DNA of 64,000 nt from Berryella intestinalis (GCF_000814825.1 NZ_CP009302.1:496001-560000); one strand, 5' to 3'; shown: positions 17,730 through 26,402, counted from the stretch's first letter. Notes: generated from the letters alone by a model not told the origin. Numbers and translations are program-made.

Positions 17730-20254
17730 TGCCGACAACTGAACCAAGCGGCCGCGCCGGCGCGCACGATGCGCTCGCCGGCTTCCGCAACCAAGCCGAC
17801 GGCCTTGCGCCCTCATCGGAGCGCGACCTCGTCCTCGCGTTCGACACCTCCAACGAGGTGGTTACGCTGGGGTTGGCGCGCATCGTGGCCGATGGGTGCC
17901 TCGAAGTCGTCGAGTCGCGCGTGATTCCCGCCCACCGCGCCTCGAACACCCAGCTGGTTCCCCAGATAGACCGCCTGATGGACGAAGCGGGGCAGCGGCG
18001 CGGCAGCCTCGCCTGCATCGCGGTCGGCCGCGGCCCGGGGTCGTTCACGGGCGTGCGCATCGCCATGGCCACGGCCAAGGGCATGTCCCAGGCTTTGGGG
18101 GTCGGCCTCGTCGGCCTTTCGACGCTTGATGCGATCGCGTGGGATGCCCAGCTCAAGGGCGTTCGCGGACCGATCGCGGTGGTCGCGGACGCCATGCGGG
18201 GCGAGGTGTACCCGGTCGCCTACGAGCTTTCCGACGCGGGCGTCGAGCGCCTTGGGGCCGATCGCGTGGTGAAGGCGCAGGATGCGGCCGACGGGTTCGC
18301 CGGCATGGGCGGTTTGCGGTTTACCGGCGACGCCCTGGTGAAGTACGCCGACCTGTTCGCCCGGCACGGCGAGCTGCTGGGGCAGGATCACTGGTACGCA
18401 ACCGGCACCGGCCTCATCGCCTGCCTGCAGCGCGCCTGGGAGGAGGGGCGGATCGACCCGCTCGACGCGCACCGCCACGATCCCGCGCTCGCGCTGCCGG
18501 TGTACACGCGGCTGTCCGATGCCGAGGAAAACGAGCGCGCGCGTCTTTCGTCCCTCGAACCGAAGAACCTCCGCACGGGCGTGCAGGATGCGCGGGCGAA
18601 GTCGCACTCCAGCATGCACGAGTCGTCTCCCATCGATGCGAACCAGGTGGTGAAGGGGATCCTGTACCGTCCGCTCGATGCGGCGCACGCCGCCGACGTC
18701 GCCGCGCTCGAAGCGCGGGTCATGGACGGGGAGCCCTGGAGCGAGCGCATGATCCTCGACGAGCTCGCCCAGCGCGACCGCGTATGGTGGGCGGCCTACG
18801 GGGCGCCCGATGGGGAGGGTGCGGGTATCACCGACGAGACGCTCGCGTCCGACCTGCGGTTGGCGGGGTATGCGGGCTGCCTTGTGGTCGACGGCGAGAT
18901 GCAGGTGCTGCGCATCGGGTCCGACGAGCGGCTGCGTCGCCGCGGTATCGCATCCGAGCTGATGAAGCGCATGGCCCGCGACGCGCGCGATCTGGGAGCC
19001 GATCGCTGTATGCTCGAGGTGCGCGTCGGAAACCGCGCAGCGCAGGCGTTCTACCGCTCGATGGGGCTGGCTGACGCGGGCGTGCGCCCCCGGTACTATT
19101 CCGATGGCGAGGACGCGCTGATCATGACGGGTGCGGTTCCCGCCGGCACCCACCGCGCGGGCGGCATGGAGGTGCGCGAGCAGGAGGAGAACGAGGCGGC
19201 CAGCGCCGAGCCGAAGCGACCGCTGATCTTCGCCATCGAGAGCTCGTGCGACGAGACGGCCGCGGCCATCGTGGACGGCGAGGGGAACCTGCTGGCCGAC
19301 GTGGTGGCTTCCCAGATCGATTTCCACTCGCGCTTCGGCGGGGTGGTTCCCGAGATCGCCAGCCGCAAGCATATCGAGGCGATCTGCGGGGTGTGCGAGG
19401 AGTGCTTCTCCGTCGCCGCCGGCAACCTTGGGCGCACCGGTTTGAGCTGGTCCGATATGGATGCGGTGAGCGTGACGTACGCCCCGGGCCTCGTGGGGGC
19501 GCTCGTCGTGGGCGTCGCGTTCGCCAAAGGGGCCGCCTGGGCTGCGGGAAAGCCCTTCATCGGGGTGAACCACCTCGAAGGCCACCTGTATGCGAACAAG
19601 ATCGGGGCGACCGACGTCGAGCCCCCCATGGTCGCGTCGCTTGTTTCGGGCGGCAACACGCTGCTCGTGCACGTGCGCGGTTGGGGCGATTACCGGGTGC
19701 TGGGTTCGACCATCGACGATGCGGTGGGGGAGGCGTTCGACAAGGTGGCCAAAGCTTTGGGGCTCGGGTATCCGGGCGGTCCGGTGATCTCGAAGTTCGC
19801 CGCCAAGGGCGACCCGAGCGCCATCGCCTTCCCGCGCGCCATGATGCATTCGGGCGACCTGCGCTTCTCGCTTTCCGGCCTGAAGACGGCGGTGGTGTCC
19901 CACATCAACGCCGAGCGGGCGGCCGGACGCGAGCCGAACGTGCCCGACATCGCGGCCAGCTTTCAGCAGGCGGTGATCGACGTGCAGGTGGCCAAATCGG
20001 CCGCTGCGCTGGACGAGACGGGCGCGCCCCTGTTCTGCCTGGGGGGAGGCGTGGCGGCCAACCCCGCTTTGCGGGCGGCCTACGAGAAGATGTGCTCGGA
20101 ACGCTCGGTGCGCCTGATCATGCCGCCTCTGCGCTCGTGCGGGGACAACGCCGGCATGATCGCGCTCGTGGCCCTCGACCGCTATCGGGACGGGCGGTTC
20201 TTCGGTTTGGACGCGGACGCCAGGGCCCGTACCGATTTGGAGCAGCCGTACTGA
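17729..20254 (+). CDS. tsaD: TsaB-RimI-TsaD triple fusion: t6A synthase with acetyltransferase domain
   Basis: One 841-residue polypeptide holds three usually separate proteins. Residues about 30-290 are TsaB (LVLAFDTSNEVVTLGLA and VGRGPGSFTGVRIAMATAKG). About 310-465 are a GNAT acetyltransferase like RimI, which acetylates ribosomal protein S18 (LRIGSDERLRRRGIASELM and AAQAFYRSMGL). About 490-841 are TsaD, the threonylcarbamoyl transferase (FAIESSCDETAAAIVD and the metal-binding histidines in VNHLEGHLYAN). Linkers are hydrophilic and no stop or internal start is evident. TsaB and TsaD normally form a heterodimer, so fusion fixes their ratio. The frame is uninterrupted throughout, so this is not an assembly join of separate genes. 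Confidence 0.94.
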   Translation: MPTTEPSGRAGAHDALAGFRNQADGLAPSSERDLVLAFDTSNEVVTLGLARIVADGCLEVVESRVIPAHRASNTQLVPQIDRLMDEAGQRRGSLACIAVGRGPGSFTGVRIAMATAKGMSQALGVGLVGLSTLDAIAWDAQLKGVRGPIAVVADAMRGEVYPVAYELSDAGVERLGADRVVKAQDAADGFAGMGGLRFTGDALVKYADLFARHGELLGQDHWYATGTGLIACLQRAWEEGRIDPLDAHRHDPALALPVYTRLSDAEENERARLSSLEPKNLRTGVQDARAKSHSSMHESSPIDANQVVKGILYRPLDAAHAADVAALEARVMDGEPWSERMILDELAQRDRVWWAAYGAPDGEGAGITDETLASDLRLAGYAGCLVVDGEMQVLRIGSDERLRRRGIASELMKRMARDARDLGADRCMLEVRVGNRAAQAFYRSMGLADAGVRPRYYSDGEDALIMTGAVPAGTHRAGGMEVREQEENEAASAEPKRPLIFAIESSCDETAAAIVDGEGNLLADVVASQIDFHSRFGGVVPEIASRKHIEAICGVCEECFSVAAGNLGRTGLSWSDMDAVSVTYAPGLVGALVVGVAFAKGAAWAAGKPFIGVNHLEGHLYANKIGATDVEPPMVASLVSGGNTLLVHVRGWGDYRVLGSTIDDAVGEAFDKVAKALGLGYPGGPVISKFAAKGDPSAIAFPRAMMHSGDLRFSLSGLKTAVVSHINAERAAGREPNVPDIAASFQQAVIDVQVAKSAAALDETGAPLFCLGGGVAANPALRAAYEKMCSERSVRLIMPPLRSCGDNAGMIALVALDRYRDGRFFGLDADARARTDLEQPY

Positions 20255-20260
20255 CGCTTC

Positions 20261-20296
20261 GCCCGTCGGCCCAGCGGTGCCCGAGGGCCGACGGGC
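20261..20296. terminator. Bidirectional hairpin between tsaD and menG
   Basis: GCCCGTCGGCCC (20261-20272) and GGGCCGACGGGC (20285-20296) form a perfect 12-bp stem with a 12-nt loop. No T-run follows. It lies between convergent stops. Confidence 0.75.
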
Positions 20297-20305
20297 CGAC
20301 GGGCC

Positions 20306-21049
20306 CTAGCGCTTGCGCGCCGTGTGGACCGCGGCGATGCCCCCCGTGCAGTTCGTCCACTCCACGTCGCAGAACCCCGCGTCCTCGAGCATGCGCGCGA
20401 AGGTTCGCTGGTCGGGGAAGGCCTTGATCGACTTCGAGAGGTACACGAACCCTTCCCGGTCCCCGGTTATGAGCCCTCCCCAGAAGGGGATGAGGTGCTT
20501 CAGGTAGAAGCCGTACAGGGCGCGCCAAACGGGATTGGGCGGCGTTGAGAACTCGAGGCAGGCCAGGGTGCCGCCCGGTTTCAGCACGCGGAACATCTCG
20601 GCGAGCGCGCGCTCGCGGTCGGGCATGTTGCGGATGCCGTAAGCCACGGTGACGACGTCGTAGGAGGCGTCGCTGTAGGGGATGTCCTGCGCATCGACGA
20701 CCTCGAAATCGATCGCCACGCCGTCTGCGCGTCCCTGCCCGTAGTGCTCGCGCGCCACCTCGAGCATCTCGCTCACCAGGTCGGTGCATTGGATGTGGGC
20801 GGGGCGCTTGGCGCGTGCGAGCGCGAACGAGACGTCGCCCGTCCCTCCCGCAAGGTCGAGCACCAGGCTCTGGGGGGTGACGGGGGCTCGGCGCACCAGC
20901 TCGCCCAGCCAAAGTCGATAGGCTCCGAAGCTCGATATCGCGTTGAACCGCTCGTACTTCTTCGCGATCGAGGAGAAGATCTCGCGAACGCGCTCTTTGG
21001 AGATCTCTTCGGGGGCGGTCTTGCCGGTTGCGGTATCGATGCTGCTCAT
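20306..21049 (-). CDS. menG: Demethylmenaquinone methyltransferase MenG/UbiE
   Basis: C-methylates demethylmenaquinone in the last step of menaquinone synthesis, using S-adenosylmethionine. The 247-residue product starts at ATG 21049 (MSSIDTATG). It carries the UbiE signatures: IAKKYERFNAISSFGAYRLW, the SAM-binding VLDLAGGTGDVSFALA, and VAYGIRNMPDRERALAEMFRVLKPGG. An open frame extends upstream, but its Arg-rich composition is not protein-like for this family. It supports menaquinone-based anaerobic respiration. The degenerate amidohydrolase related to futalosine-pathway deaminases is divergent from it. Confidence 0.93.
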   Translation of the reverse strand: MSSIDTATGKTAPEEISKERVREIFSSIAKKYERFNAISSFGAYRLWLGELVRRAPVTPQSLVLDLAGGTGDVSFALARAKRPAHIQCTDLVSEMLEVAREHYGQGRADGVAIDFEVVDAQDIPYSDASYDVVTVAYGIRNMPDRERALAEMFRVLKPGGTLACLEFSTPPNPVWRALYGFYLKHLIPFWGGLITGDREGFVYLSKSIKAFPDQRTFARMLEDAGFCDVEWTNCTGGIAAVHTARKR

Positions 21050-21355
21050 GTGCGTTGGCGGTCCTCGTCTTCTGGCCGGCGCGGCGCGCCGTGCGGAACA
21101 ATCCATCCAGTGTAAACGTCCCGCGCGGTTTTTGCGCCGCGCAGGCGCAATCTCCCTCAGCCCCCCATCGTGCCGCTTACCGCCCCGCCGTGCGCGCTCC
21201 CTGGATGGGCCAAGCGCGTTTCTCCTGCTCGATAGTGATTTCGGCAACGTTAAATCAAGGAGAAATAGCGACTGGTGCGGGCGCGGGAGCCGGCAATGCT
21301 AAAATGTCCCTTACGCGATTTCCCCACGTTCAACGTATGTGTAAGGCGGGTTTGT

Positions 21356-22711
21356 ATGCTTCTTTGCGCGCAGTACATCGTCCCGGTTGTCGGCACCCCG
21401 TTCCAAAACGGTGCGGTGCTGGTGCGGGATGGGAAGATTTGCGACATCGGCGACTCCGAGATGCTGAAGCTCCGGTACCCCGACGAGAAGCAGATCGACT
21501 ACGGCCGCGCGGCCCTCATGCCGGGCTTCATCGATCTGCAGACGCACCTCGAGAACTCCGTCATGCGCGGCACCATCAAAGACGGCTCGTACACCCAGTG
21601 GCTGCGGGCCATGCGCGAAACCTCCACGAAGCTCGGCGCCCGCGACTGGTACGCCTCCTCCGTTCTGGGAGGGCTCGAGGCGCTTACCAACGGCATCACC
21701 TGCGTCGCGGATATTTCCTCGACGGGCGCGTCGTGCTCGGCCATGCAGAAGCTGGGACTGCGCGGCGTGGTGTACCGCGAGGTGGGCGCTATGGATCGCC
21801 GCCTGGTGCGCCGCGCGATCTGCAACGCCGAAAACGACGTGGTCCGCTGGAGCGAGTCGGTGGATTCCGAGCGCATCAAGGTGGGCATCGCCCCCCGCGA
21901 GTCGTACATGTGCCATCCCGAGATCTACACCCTCGCCGCCAACCTGGCGCGCCGCGAGGGGATTCCGCTGTCCATCACCATCGGCGGCAGCTACGAGGAG
22001 GCGCGCTTCATCCGCTTCGGGGCGTCGAACCTTTCGGTGGCCAACATGACCGATCGGCACGGCTACGTCGAGATCCCGCCCTGGCTTCCCACGGGCGTGT
22101 CCCCGGTGCGCTACATTCTGAACTGGGGCGCGTTCGAGGCCGACAACGTGATGGCGGCCCACTGCGTGCACGTCGAGGACGAAGACATCAACAAGCTGAA
22201 GGAATACGACGTCGCCGTGGCGATGTGCCCGCGCTGCAACGCCCAGCTCGGCATGGGCATGGCGCCTTTGCGCGACTTCATCCGCTCGGGGCTGCGCGTG
22301 GGCTTGGGAACCGGCTACACGGCGGCCATCGACGCGACCGACATGATCGCCGAGACGCGCATCGCCATGCTCCTGCACCGCGCGCTGAACCCCGGCCGCT
22401 TCATCGCCGCCGACGATATGCTGCGTTTGTGCACCATCGAGGCGGCGCGCGCCCTCCATATGGAGGATCAGGTGGGATCCATCGAGGTGGGCAAGCTCGC
22501 CGACCTCGTCGCGGTCGATCTGTCGGGTTCGCATCAGGCGCCCAACGACGATCCGGCCTTCGCCATCGTGAGCACGTGCACGGGCGGCGACGTCCTGATG
22601 ACGATGGTGGGCGGGGAAATCCGCTACGAAAAGGATAAATGGCATGTCGATATCGAGGTGGCGCGCGACATCGCCCGCGTCATCGAGATTCGCGGAAAGC
22701 TCAGGGGGTAG
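21356..22711 (+). CDS. Amidohydrolase-fold protein with degraded metal site
   Basis: A 451-residue homologue of aminodeoxyfutalosine/SAH deaminases (MqnX, MtaD, TrzN type). The scaffold is clear: RAALMPGFIDLQTHLENS, AAHCVHVEDEDINKL, CPRCNAQLGMGMAPL and the C-terminal IEVGKLADLVAVDL. Several expected metal or catalytic ligands are replaced: the strand-1 HxH reads QTH, the strand-5 His-x-x-Glu region reads TIGGSYEE, and the strand-8 GTD reads GTG. Only the second His of HxH and the strand-6 His remain. It is therefore likely not a standard hydrolase. ATG 21356 follows AAGGCGGG. It is co-transcribed with the small membrane protein starting 1 base later. Confidence 0.82.
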   Translation: MLLCAQYIVPVVGTPFQNGAVLVRDGKICDIGDSEMLKLRYPDEKQIDYGRAALMPGFIDLQTHLENSVMRGTIKDGSYTQWLRAMRETSTKLGARDWYASSVLGGLEALTNGITCVADISSTGASCSAMQKLGLRGVVYREVGAMDRRLVRRAICNAENDVVRWSESVDSERIKVGIAPRESYMCHPEIYTLAANLARREGIPLSITIGGSYEEARFIRFGASNLSVANMTDRHGYVEIPPWLPTGVSPVRYILNWGAFEADNVMAAHCVHVEDEDINKLKEYDVAVAMCPRCNAQLGMGMAPLRDFIRSGLRVGLGTGYTAAIDATDMIAETRIAMLLHRALNPGRFIAADDMLRLCTIEAARALHMEDQVGSIEVGKLADLVAVDLSGSHQAPNDDPAFAIVSTCTGGDVLMTMVGGEIRYEKDKWHVDIEVARDIARVIEIRGKLRG

Positions 22712-22712
22712 C

Positions 22713-22925
22713 ATGGGCTCGAAAGAGAAGGGCAGGCAGAAGCTGTCCGCCGAACAGCGCGAGGCGCGCATCAAGGCCGCTGCGGAGCGCGAAGCGCGGG
22801 CGCGGGCGGCGCAGGAGCGCTCGGCGCGCATGAAGAAGGTCTTCACCGTGGTGGTGGCCGTCATCCTCATCCTGGGCCTCACCATACCGACCGTCGCGCT
22901 GTCGGTCCTCGGCTCCGGGGCCTAG
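22713..22925 (+). CDS. Small single-pass membrane protein
   Basis: A 70-residue protein not recognised as any family. The first 40 residues are highly charged and Ala/Arg/Glu-rich (probable helix, about 1-43). A single hydrophobic segment VFTVVVAVILILGLTIPTVAL follows, and the end is very short. This implies a cytosolic coil and one membrane anchor. The ATG lies one base after the amidohydrolase stop, with AGGGGG overlapping that stop, so the two are translationally linked. A role partnering the amidohydrolase at the membrane is only an inference. Confidence 0.7.
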   Translation: MGSKEKGRQKLSAEQREARIKAAAEREARARAAQERSARMKKVFTVVVAVILILGLTIPTVALSVLGSGA

Positions 22926-23021
22926 CTGCCGCTTGGGTATTTGACGTGATTTCTTATGCGGGGGACATGCATGGAAGCGCCCGTTTCGGGTTGTGGTAGG
23001 ATGGCGGTTCGTTAAGACGTC

Positions 23022-23044
23022 GGGCCTTCCGCGACGGAAGGCCC
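23022..23044 (+). promoter_or_regulatory. 10-bp hairpin in the tat leader
   Basis: GGGCCTTCCG (23022-23031) and CGGAAGGCCC (23035-23044) form a perfect stem with a CGA loop. It ends only about 6 bases before the Shine-Dalgarno of the tat gene. There is no T-run. It may end upstream transcription, protect the transcript or affect ribosome access. Confidence 0.5.
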
Positions 23045-23061
23045 TCTCAAAGGGGTACGCA

Positions 23062-23580
23062 GTGTTTGGCATCGGTGGTTTCGAGCTTTTCCTCATTCTG
23101 CTGTTCGGCTTCCTCATCTTCGGTCCGGACAAGCTTCCTGCAATGGCCAAGACCTTGGGCAGGTGGATCGCCAAGTTCCGCAGCGCCCAGCAGGAGATGA
23201 GCGAAGTCATCAAAAACGACGTGTTCGATCCCAATTCCGACGAGCCGTTCAAGGATCCCACCGAGGCAGTGAACAAGGTGGTCAGCAAGGTTTCCGGCGT
23301 GACGAAGGCGGCCGTCGACTCGAAGAAGGCCGCTTCCGAACCTGCGCCCGCATCCGGCGCTTCGGCTTCAGCGGGGGCTTCGTCTGCGGCATCCGACGAT
23401 AAGAAGCCGGCCGTCGCCCCGCGTCAGGAAAGCTTCACCGAGCGCAAGGCCCGCTACGAGCGGGAGAGGGCGGCGAAGAAGGCCGCCGAGGAGGCGACTG
23501 CCAAAGAGGCTTCCGCCGCTGCGCCCGCATCCGATGCGGCTGCGGCGTCCGCCGACAACAAGACCGAAGGGGGAGAATAG
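23062..23580 (+). CDS. tatB: Sec-independent translocase TatA/TatB family protein
   Basis: Component of the twin-arginine translocase that exports folded proteins. The 172-residue product starts at GTG 23062 with AAGGGG upstream. It has the short N-terminal membrane helix FELFLILLFGFLIFGPDKLP, with the family FGP hinge, and an amphipathic helix (MAKTLGRWIAKFRSAQQEM). The remaining ~110 residues are Ala/Lys/Glu/Ser-rich low complexity. Length and charged tail are more like TatB than TatA. tatC starts 2 bases later. The exported flavoprotein at 29120 carries a matching signal peptide. Confidence 0.9.
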   Translation: MFGIGGFELFLILLFGFLIFGPDKLPAMAKTLGRWIAKFRSAQQEMSEVIKNDVFDPNSDEPFKDPTEAVNKVVSKVSGVTKAAVDSKKAASEPAPASGASASAGASSAASDDKKPAVAPRQESFTERKARYERERAAKKAAEEATAKEASAAAPASDAAAASADNKTEGGE

Positions 23581-23582
23581 CC

Positions 23583-24416
23583 ATGCCCATCGGTCCCGCG
23601 CGTATGCCCTTGATGGAGCATCTGGGCGAGCTTCGCATGCGGTTGGTCCGCATCTTCGCCGTTTTGCTGGTTGCCGTCATCGTGTTCTACATGGCCACGC
23701 CGACGCTCATCCAGTTCCTCATGATCCCCATCGGGGATTCGGTGGGGATCGACCCGGCCACGGGGGCGGCGCAGCTCTACGTCCTCGACCCGTTCGAGGG
23801 TTTCTCCGTGCGCTTCCTGGTGTCGTTCTGGGCGTCCATCGTCGCGACGTCCCCGGTCATCCTCTGGCAGATCATCGCGTTTTTCCTCCCGGCCCTCAAG
23901 CCCAAGGAGCGCAAGTGGTTCATGCCCACCTTCGCGGCGGCCACGGCCCTGTTCATCTTCGGCACCATCTTCTGCTACCTGGTGATCCTGAGCCCCGCGT
24001 TCGACTGGCTGGTCGATCAGTCGGCCGGCGTCGGGCTGGTCCAGGCGCGCCTGTCGACCTACGTCGATATCATCATCAAGTTCGAGCTCGGGTTCGGCGT
24101 GGCCTTCGAGCTGCCCATCGTCATCTTCTACCTGGTCATCTTCGACGTCGTGCCGTACAAGAAGCTGCGCAACAGCTGGCGCTACGTATACGTCGGCCTG
24201 CTGACGTTCTCGGCGATCGTCACGCCGGACGCGAACCCCGTCACCATGGGGCTCATGTTCGCGGCGCTCATCGTCTTGTACGAGGCGTCTCTGATGTTCG
24301 CGCGGGTGGTCCTTGCGCGGCGCATCAAGCGGCAAAACGCCGAGCTCGCCGAAGAGGAGGCCGCCGAACGGGCGGCGGAAGGGTCCACCAAGAAAGCGGT
24401 CGTGAAGAAGAAGTAG
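23583..24416 (+). CDS. tatC: Twin-arginine translocase subunit TatC
   Basis: TatC is the signal-peptide receptor of the Tat pathway. The 277-residue protein has six predicted membrane helices. Landmarks are the N-terminal PLMEHLGELRMRLVR (cytosolic signal-recognition segment), FVSFWASIVATSPVILWQI-like helix 2, FFLPALKPKERKWF, and FELGFGVAFELPIVIF in the loop and helix 4 region. A Lys-rich C-terminus (KKAVVKKK) lies in the cytosol. It immediately follows the TatA/B-like gene. A hairpin downstream probably limits read-through into hypA. Confidence 0.95.
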   Translation: MPIGPARMPLMEHLGELRMRLVRIFAVLLVAVIVFYMATPTLIQFLMIPIGDSVGIDPATGAAQLYVLDPFEGFSVRFLVSFWASIVATSPVILWQIIAFFLPALKPKERKWFMPTFAAATALFIFGTIFCYLVILSPAFDWLVDQSAGVGLVQARLSTYVDIIIKFELGFGVAFELPIVIFYLVIFDVVPYKKLRNSWRYVYVGLLTFSAIVTPDANPVTMGLMFAALIVLYEASLMFARVVLARRIKRQNAELAEEEAAERAAEGSTKKAVVKKK

Positions 24417-24440
24417 CCGATCGCGCGATTCTGAGAACGG

Positions 24441-24466
24441 GGAGCCGCTTGGGGCGGCTCCTTCTC
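24441..24466 (+). terminator. Probable terminator between tatC and hypA
   Basis: GGAGCCGC (24441-24448) pairs with GCGGCTCC (24454-24461) around TTGGG, followed by a weak TTCTC stretch. Termination may be partial. Confidence 0.6.
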
Positions 24467-24482
24467 GTATAGAGGAGCGGAC

Positions 24483-24845
24483 ATGCACGAACTGGGGATC
24501 ATGTCGGGCGTCCTGGATGCGGTGAACGCGTCGGCGGCGTCTGCGGGCGCGTTGAAGGTCACGAGGATCGATCTGTCCATCGGCGAGATGACCGAGGCCA
24601 TCGACGATGCGCTGGAATTCGCCTTCGAGGCGCTGTCCGAAGGGACGCTGAGCGCCGGCGCCGAATTGGTGCTGCACAAAGTGTCTCCCAGAAGCGTATG
24701 CTTGGACTGTGGTGAGGAATTCGACCATGATCGCTTCCACCGGGCCTGCCCGAAGTGCGAGAGCTATTCGACCGACCTCGTGGCGGGGCGCGAGCTGCGC
24801 ATCGACTCCATCGAGGTCGATCTGCCCGACGACGGGGAAGCGTAG
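24483..24845 (+). CDS. hypA: Hydrogenase maturation nickel metallochaperone HypA
   Basis: HypA delivers nickel to [NiFe]-hydrogenase or urease precursors, together with HypB. The 120-residue product begins MHELGI, whose His2 and Glu3 bind nickel. It has the structural zinc site CLDCGEEF ... CPKCES, two CxxC motifs near residues 77 and 94. AGAGGAG precedes the ATG. The hypB gene follows after 29 bases. No hydrogenase or urease structural gene is in the window, so the client lies elsewhere. Confidence 0.94.
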   Translation: MHELGIMSGVLDAVNASAASAGALKVTRIDLSIGEMTEAIDDALEFAFEALSEGTLSAGAELVLHKVSPRSVCLDCGEEFDHDRFHRACPKCESYSTDLVAGRELRIDSIEVDLPDDGEA

Positions 24846-24874
24846 GACGCGAAGCGTTTCGCGAAGGAGGAACC

Positions 24875-25525
24875 ATGCAGATAGACCTGAAGCAACCGAT
24901 CCTCGATAAGAACGACTCGCTTGCCGCCGAGCTGCGGCAGCGTTTCGACGAACACCACGTGTACGTGCTGAACCTGCTGGCCAGCCCAGGATCGGGCAAG
25001 ACCTCGACCATCCTGGCCACTATCGACGCCCTGCGCGACGAGTTCAACATCGCGGTGATCGAGGGCGACATCGCCAGCAGCGTCGACGCCGAGAAGATCA
25101 AGAACCAGGGGATCCCCGCCGTCCAGATCAACACGGGGGGCGCCTGCCATCTGGAAAGCGCCATGCTCAAGCGCGCCATCGACGTGCTGGATCTTTCCCG
25201 CCTCGACCTCATTATCATCGAGAACGTGGGCAACCTGGTCTGTCCGACCGATTTCTACCTGGGGGAGAACAGCAAGGTCATGATCCTGTCGGTTCCCGAG
25301 GGACACGACAAGCCCTTGAAGTACCCGGGCGTGTTCCAGGCCTCCGACGCCGTGATCCTCAACAAGGTGGACACGCTTCCCGTGTTCGATTTCGACCGCG
25401 AGGCGTTCGAGGCCTCGGTGCGCGAGCTGAACCCGGCGGCCCCCATCTTCCCCATCGCCGCGACCAAGGGCGACGGGGTCGAGGAATGGGCCGAGTACCT
25501 GGCCGAGAAGATCCGCAACGTGTAG
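24875..25525 (+). CDS. hypB: Hydrogenase maturation GTPase HypB
   Basis: GTPase that powers nickel insertion with HypA. The 216-residue protein has the P-loop LASPGSGKTSTILA, the switch region VIEGDIASSVDAEKI, the conserved metal-site segment GGACHLE and the guanine-specificity motif LNKVD. The N-terminal His-rich nickel store and CXXCGC motif found in some HypB proteins are missing. GAAGGAGG supports ATG 24875. The gene lies between hypA and nadE with gaps of 29 and 25 bases, so all three probably share a transcript. Confidence 0.94.
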   Translation: MQIDLKQPILDKNDSLAAELRQRFDEHHVYVLNLLASPGSGKTSTILATIDALRDEFNIAVIEGDIASSVDAEKIKNQGIPAVQINTGGACHLESAMLKRAIDVLDLSRLDLIIIENVGNLVCPTDFYLGENSKVMILSVPEGHDKPLKYPGVFQASDAVILNKVDTLPVFDFDREAFEASVRELNPAAPIFPIAATKGDGVEEWAEYLAEKIRNV

Positions 25526-25550
25526 GTTCGAAGCGAAGGGGGCATCCGGT

Positions 25551-26372
25551 ATGGATGTGCGGGACAAGTACGAGCGCTGCGTGGCGGCCCTGAGGGACTA
25601 CGCCTGCCGGGCCGGGTTCTCCGAGGCGGTCATCGGTCTTTCCGGCGGCATCGACTCGAGCGTGGCCGCAGCCATGGCCCTCGACGCGTTCGGCGCGGAC
25701 AACGTGCACGGCGTGCTGCTTCCCGGACCGTACTCGTCCGACCATTCCGTGTCCGATGCGCTCGAGCTGGCCCGGAATGCGGGCATCGAGGCGCAGACCC
25801 TTCCGATAACGGGCCCGTTCGAAGCGTTCTCCGACCTTCTGGCCGGTGCCTGCGGGGGCTCGCTTTCGGGGCTCGCGTTCGAGAACACCCAGGCGCGCTG
25901 CCGCATGGTGGTGCTCATGGCGCTGTCGAACCGCTACGGGTGGATGCTGGTGAACACCGGCAACAGAAGCGAGGCCCTCATGGGGTACTCGACCCTGTAC
26001 GGCGACACTGCGGGGGCCTTCGCCCCTCTGGGCGGCTTGTACAAAACCGACGTGTACGCCGTCGGGCGCTACCGCAACCAGGTGGAGCTCGATTCGCGCG
26101 GTTGCCCGATCATTCCCGAGAACGTGTTTTCCAAGCCGCCGTCGGCCGAGCTTGCCGAAGGCCAGCGCGACGAGGACAGCCTGGGGCTTCCCTACGCGCA
26201 GCTCGACGCCTTCCTCGAGCGCGTCTACGAGCGCGGCGAGGCGCCCCGAAGCGCCGCCGAGGCCGAAGGAGTTGCCATCGACCAGGCAGGACAGCTGATT
26301 GAAAGGGTAGAGCGCAGCGCATTCAAGCGCGCATGCGAGCCGCCGTTTCCCGCCGATCGGTTCTACGATTAG
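25551..26372 (+). CDS. nadE: NAD(+) synthetase, ammonia-dependent (or ExsB-like PP-loop ATPase)
   Basis: Converts deamido-NAD to NAD with ATP. The 273-residue protein carries the PP-loop IGLSGGIDSSVAAAMA (about 23-38), the LLPGPYSSDHSVSDA substrate segment, NTGNRSEALMGYSTLYGD, which binds deamido-NAD in NadE enzymes, and GLYKTDVYAVGRY. It has no glutaminase domain, so it uses ammonia directly or obtains it from another protein. It is the last gene of the hypA-hypB-nadE run. With pncB at 56887 it supports NAD salvage from nicotinate. Confidence 0.92.
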   Translation: MDVRDKYERCVAALRDYACRAGFSEAVIGLSGGIDSSVAAAMALDAFGADNVHGVLLPGPYSSDHSVSDALELARNAGIEAQTLPITGPFEAFSDLLAGACGGSLSGLAFENTQARCRMVVLMALSNRYGWMLVNTGNRSEALMGYSTLYGDTAGAFAPLGGLYKTDVYAVGRYRNQVELDSRGCPIIPENVFSKPPSAELAEGQRDEDSLGLPYAQLDAFLERVYERGEAPRSAAEAEGVAIDQAGQLIERVERSAFKRACEPPFPADRFYD

Positions 26373-26402
26373 CAAACGTATCGGTAGATTGCTAAAAATC
26401 GG

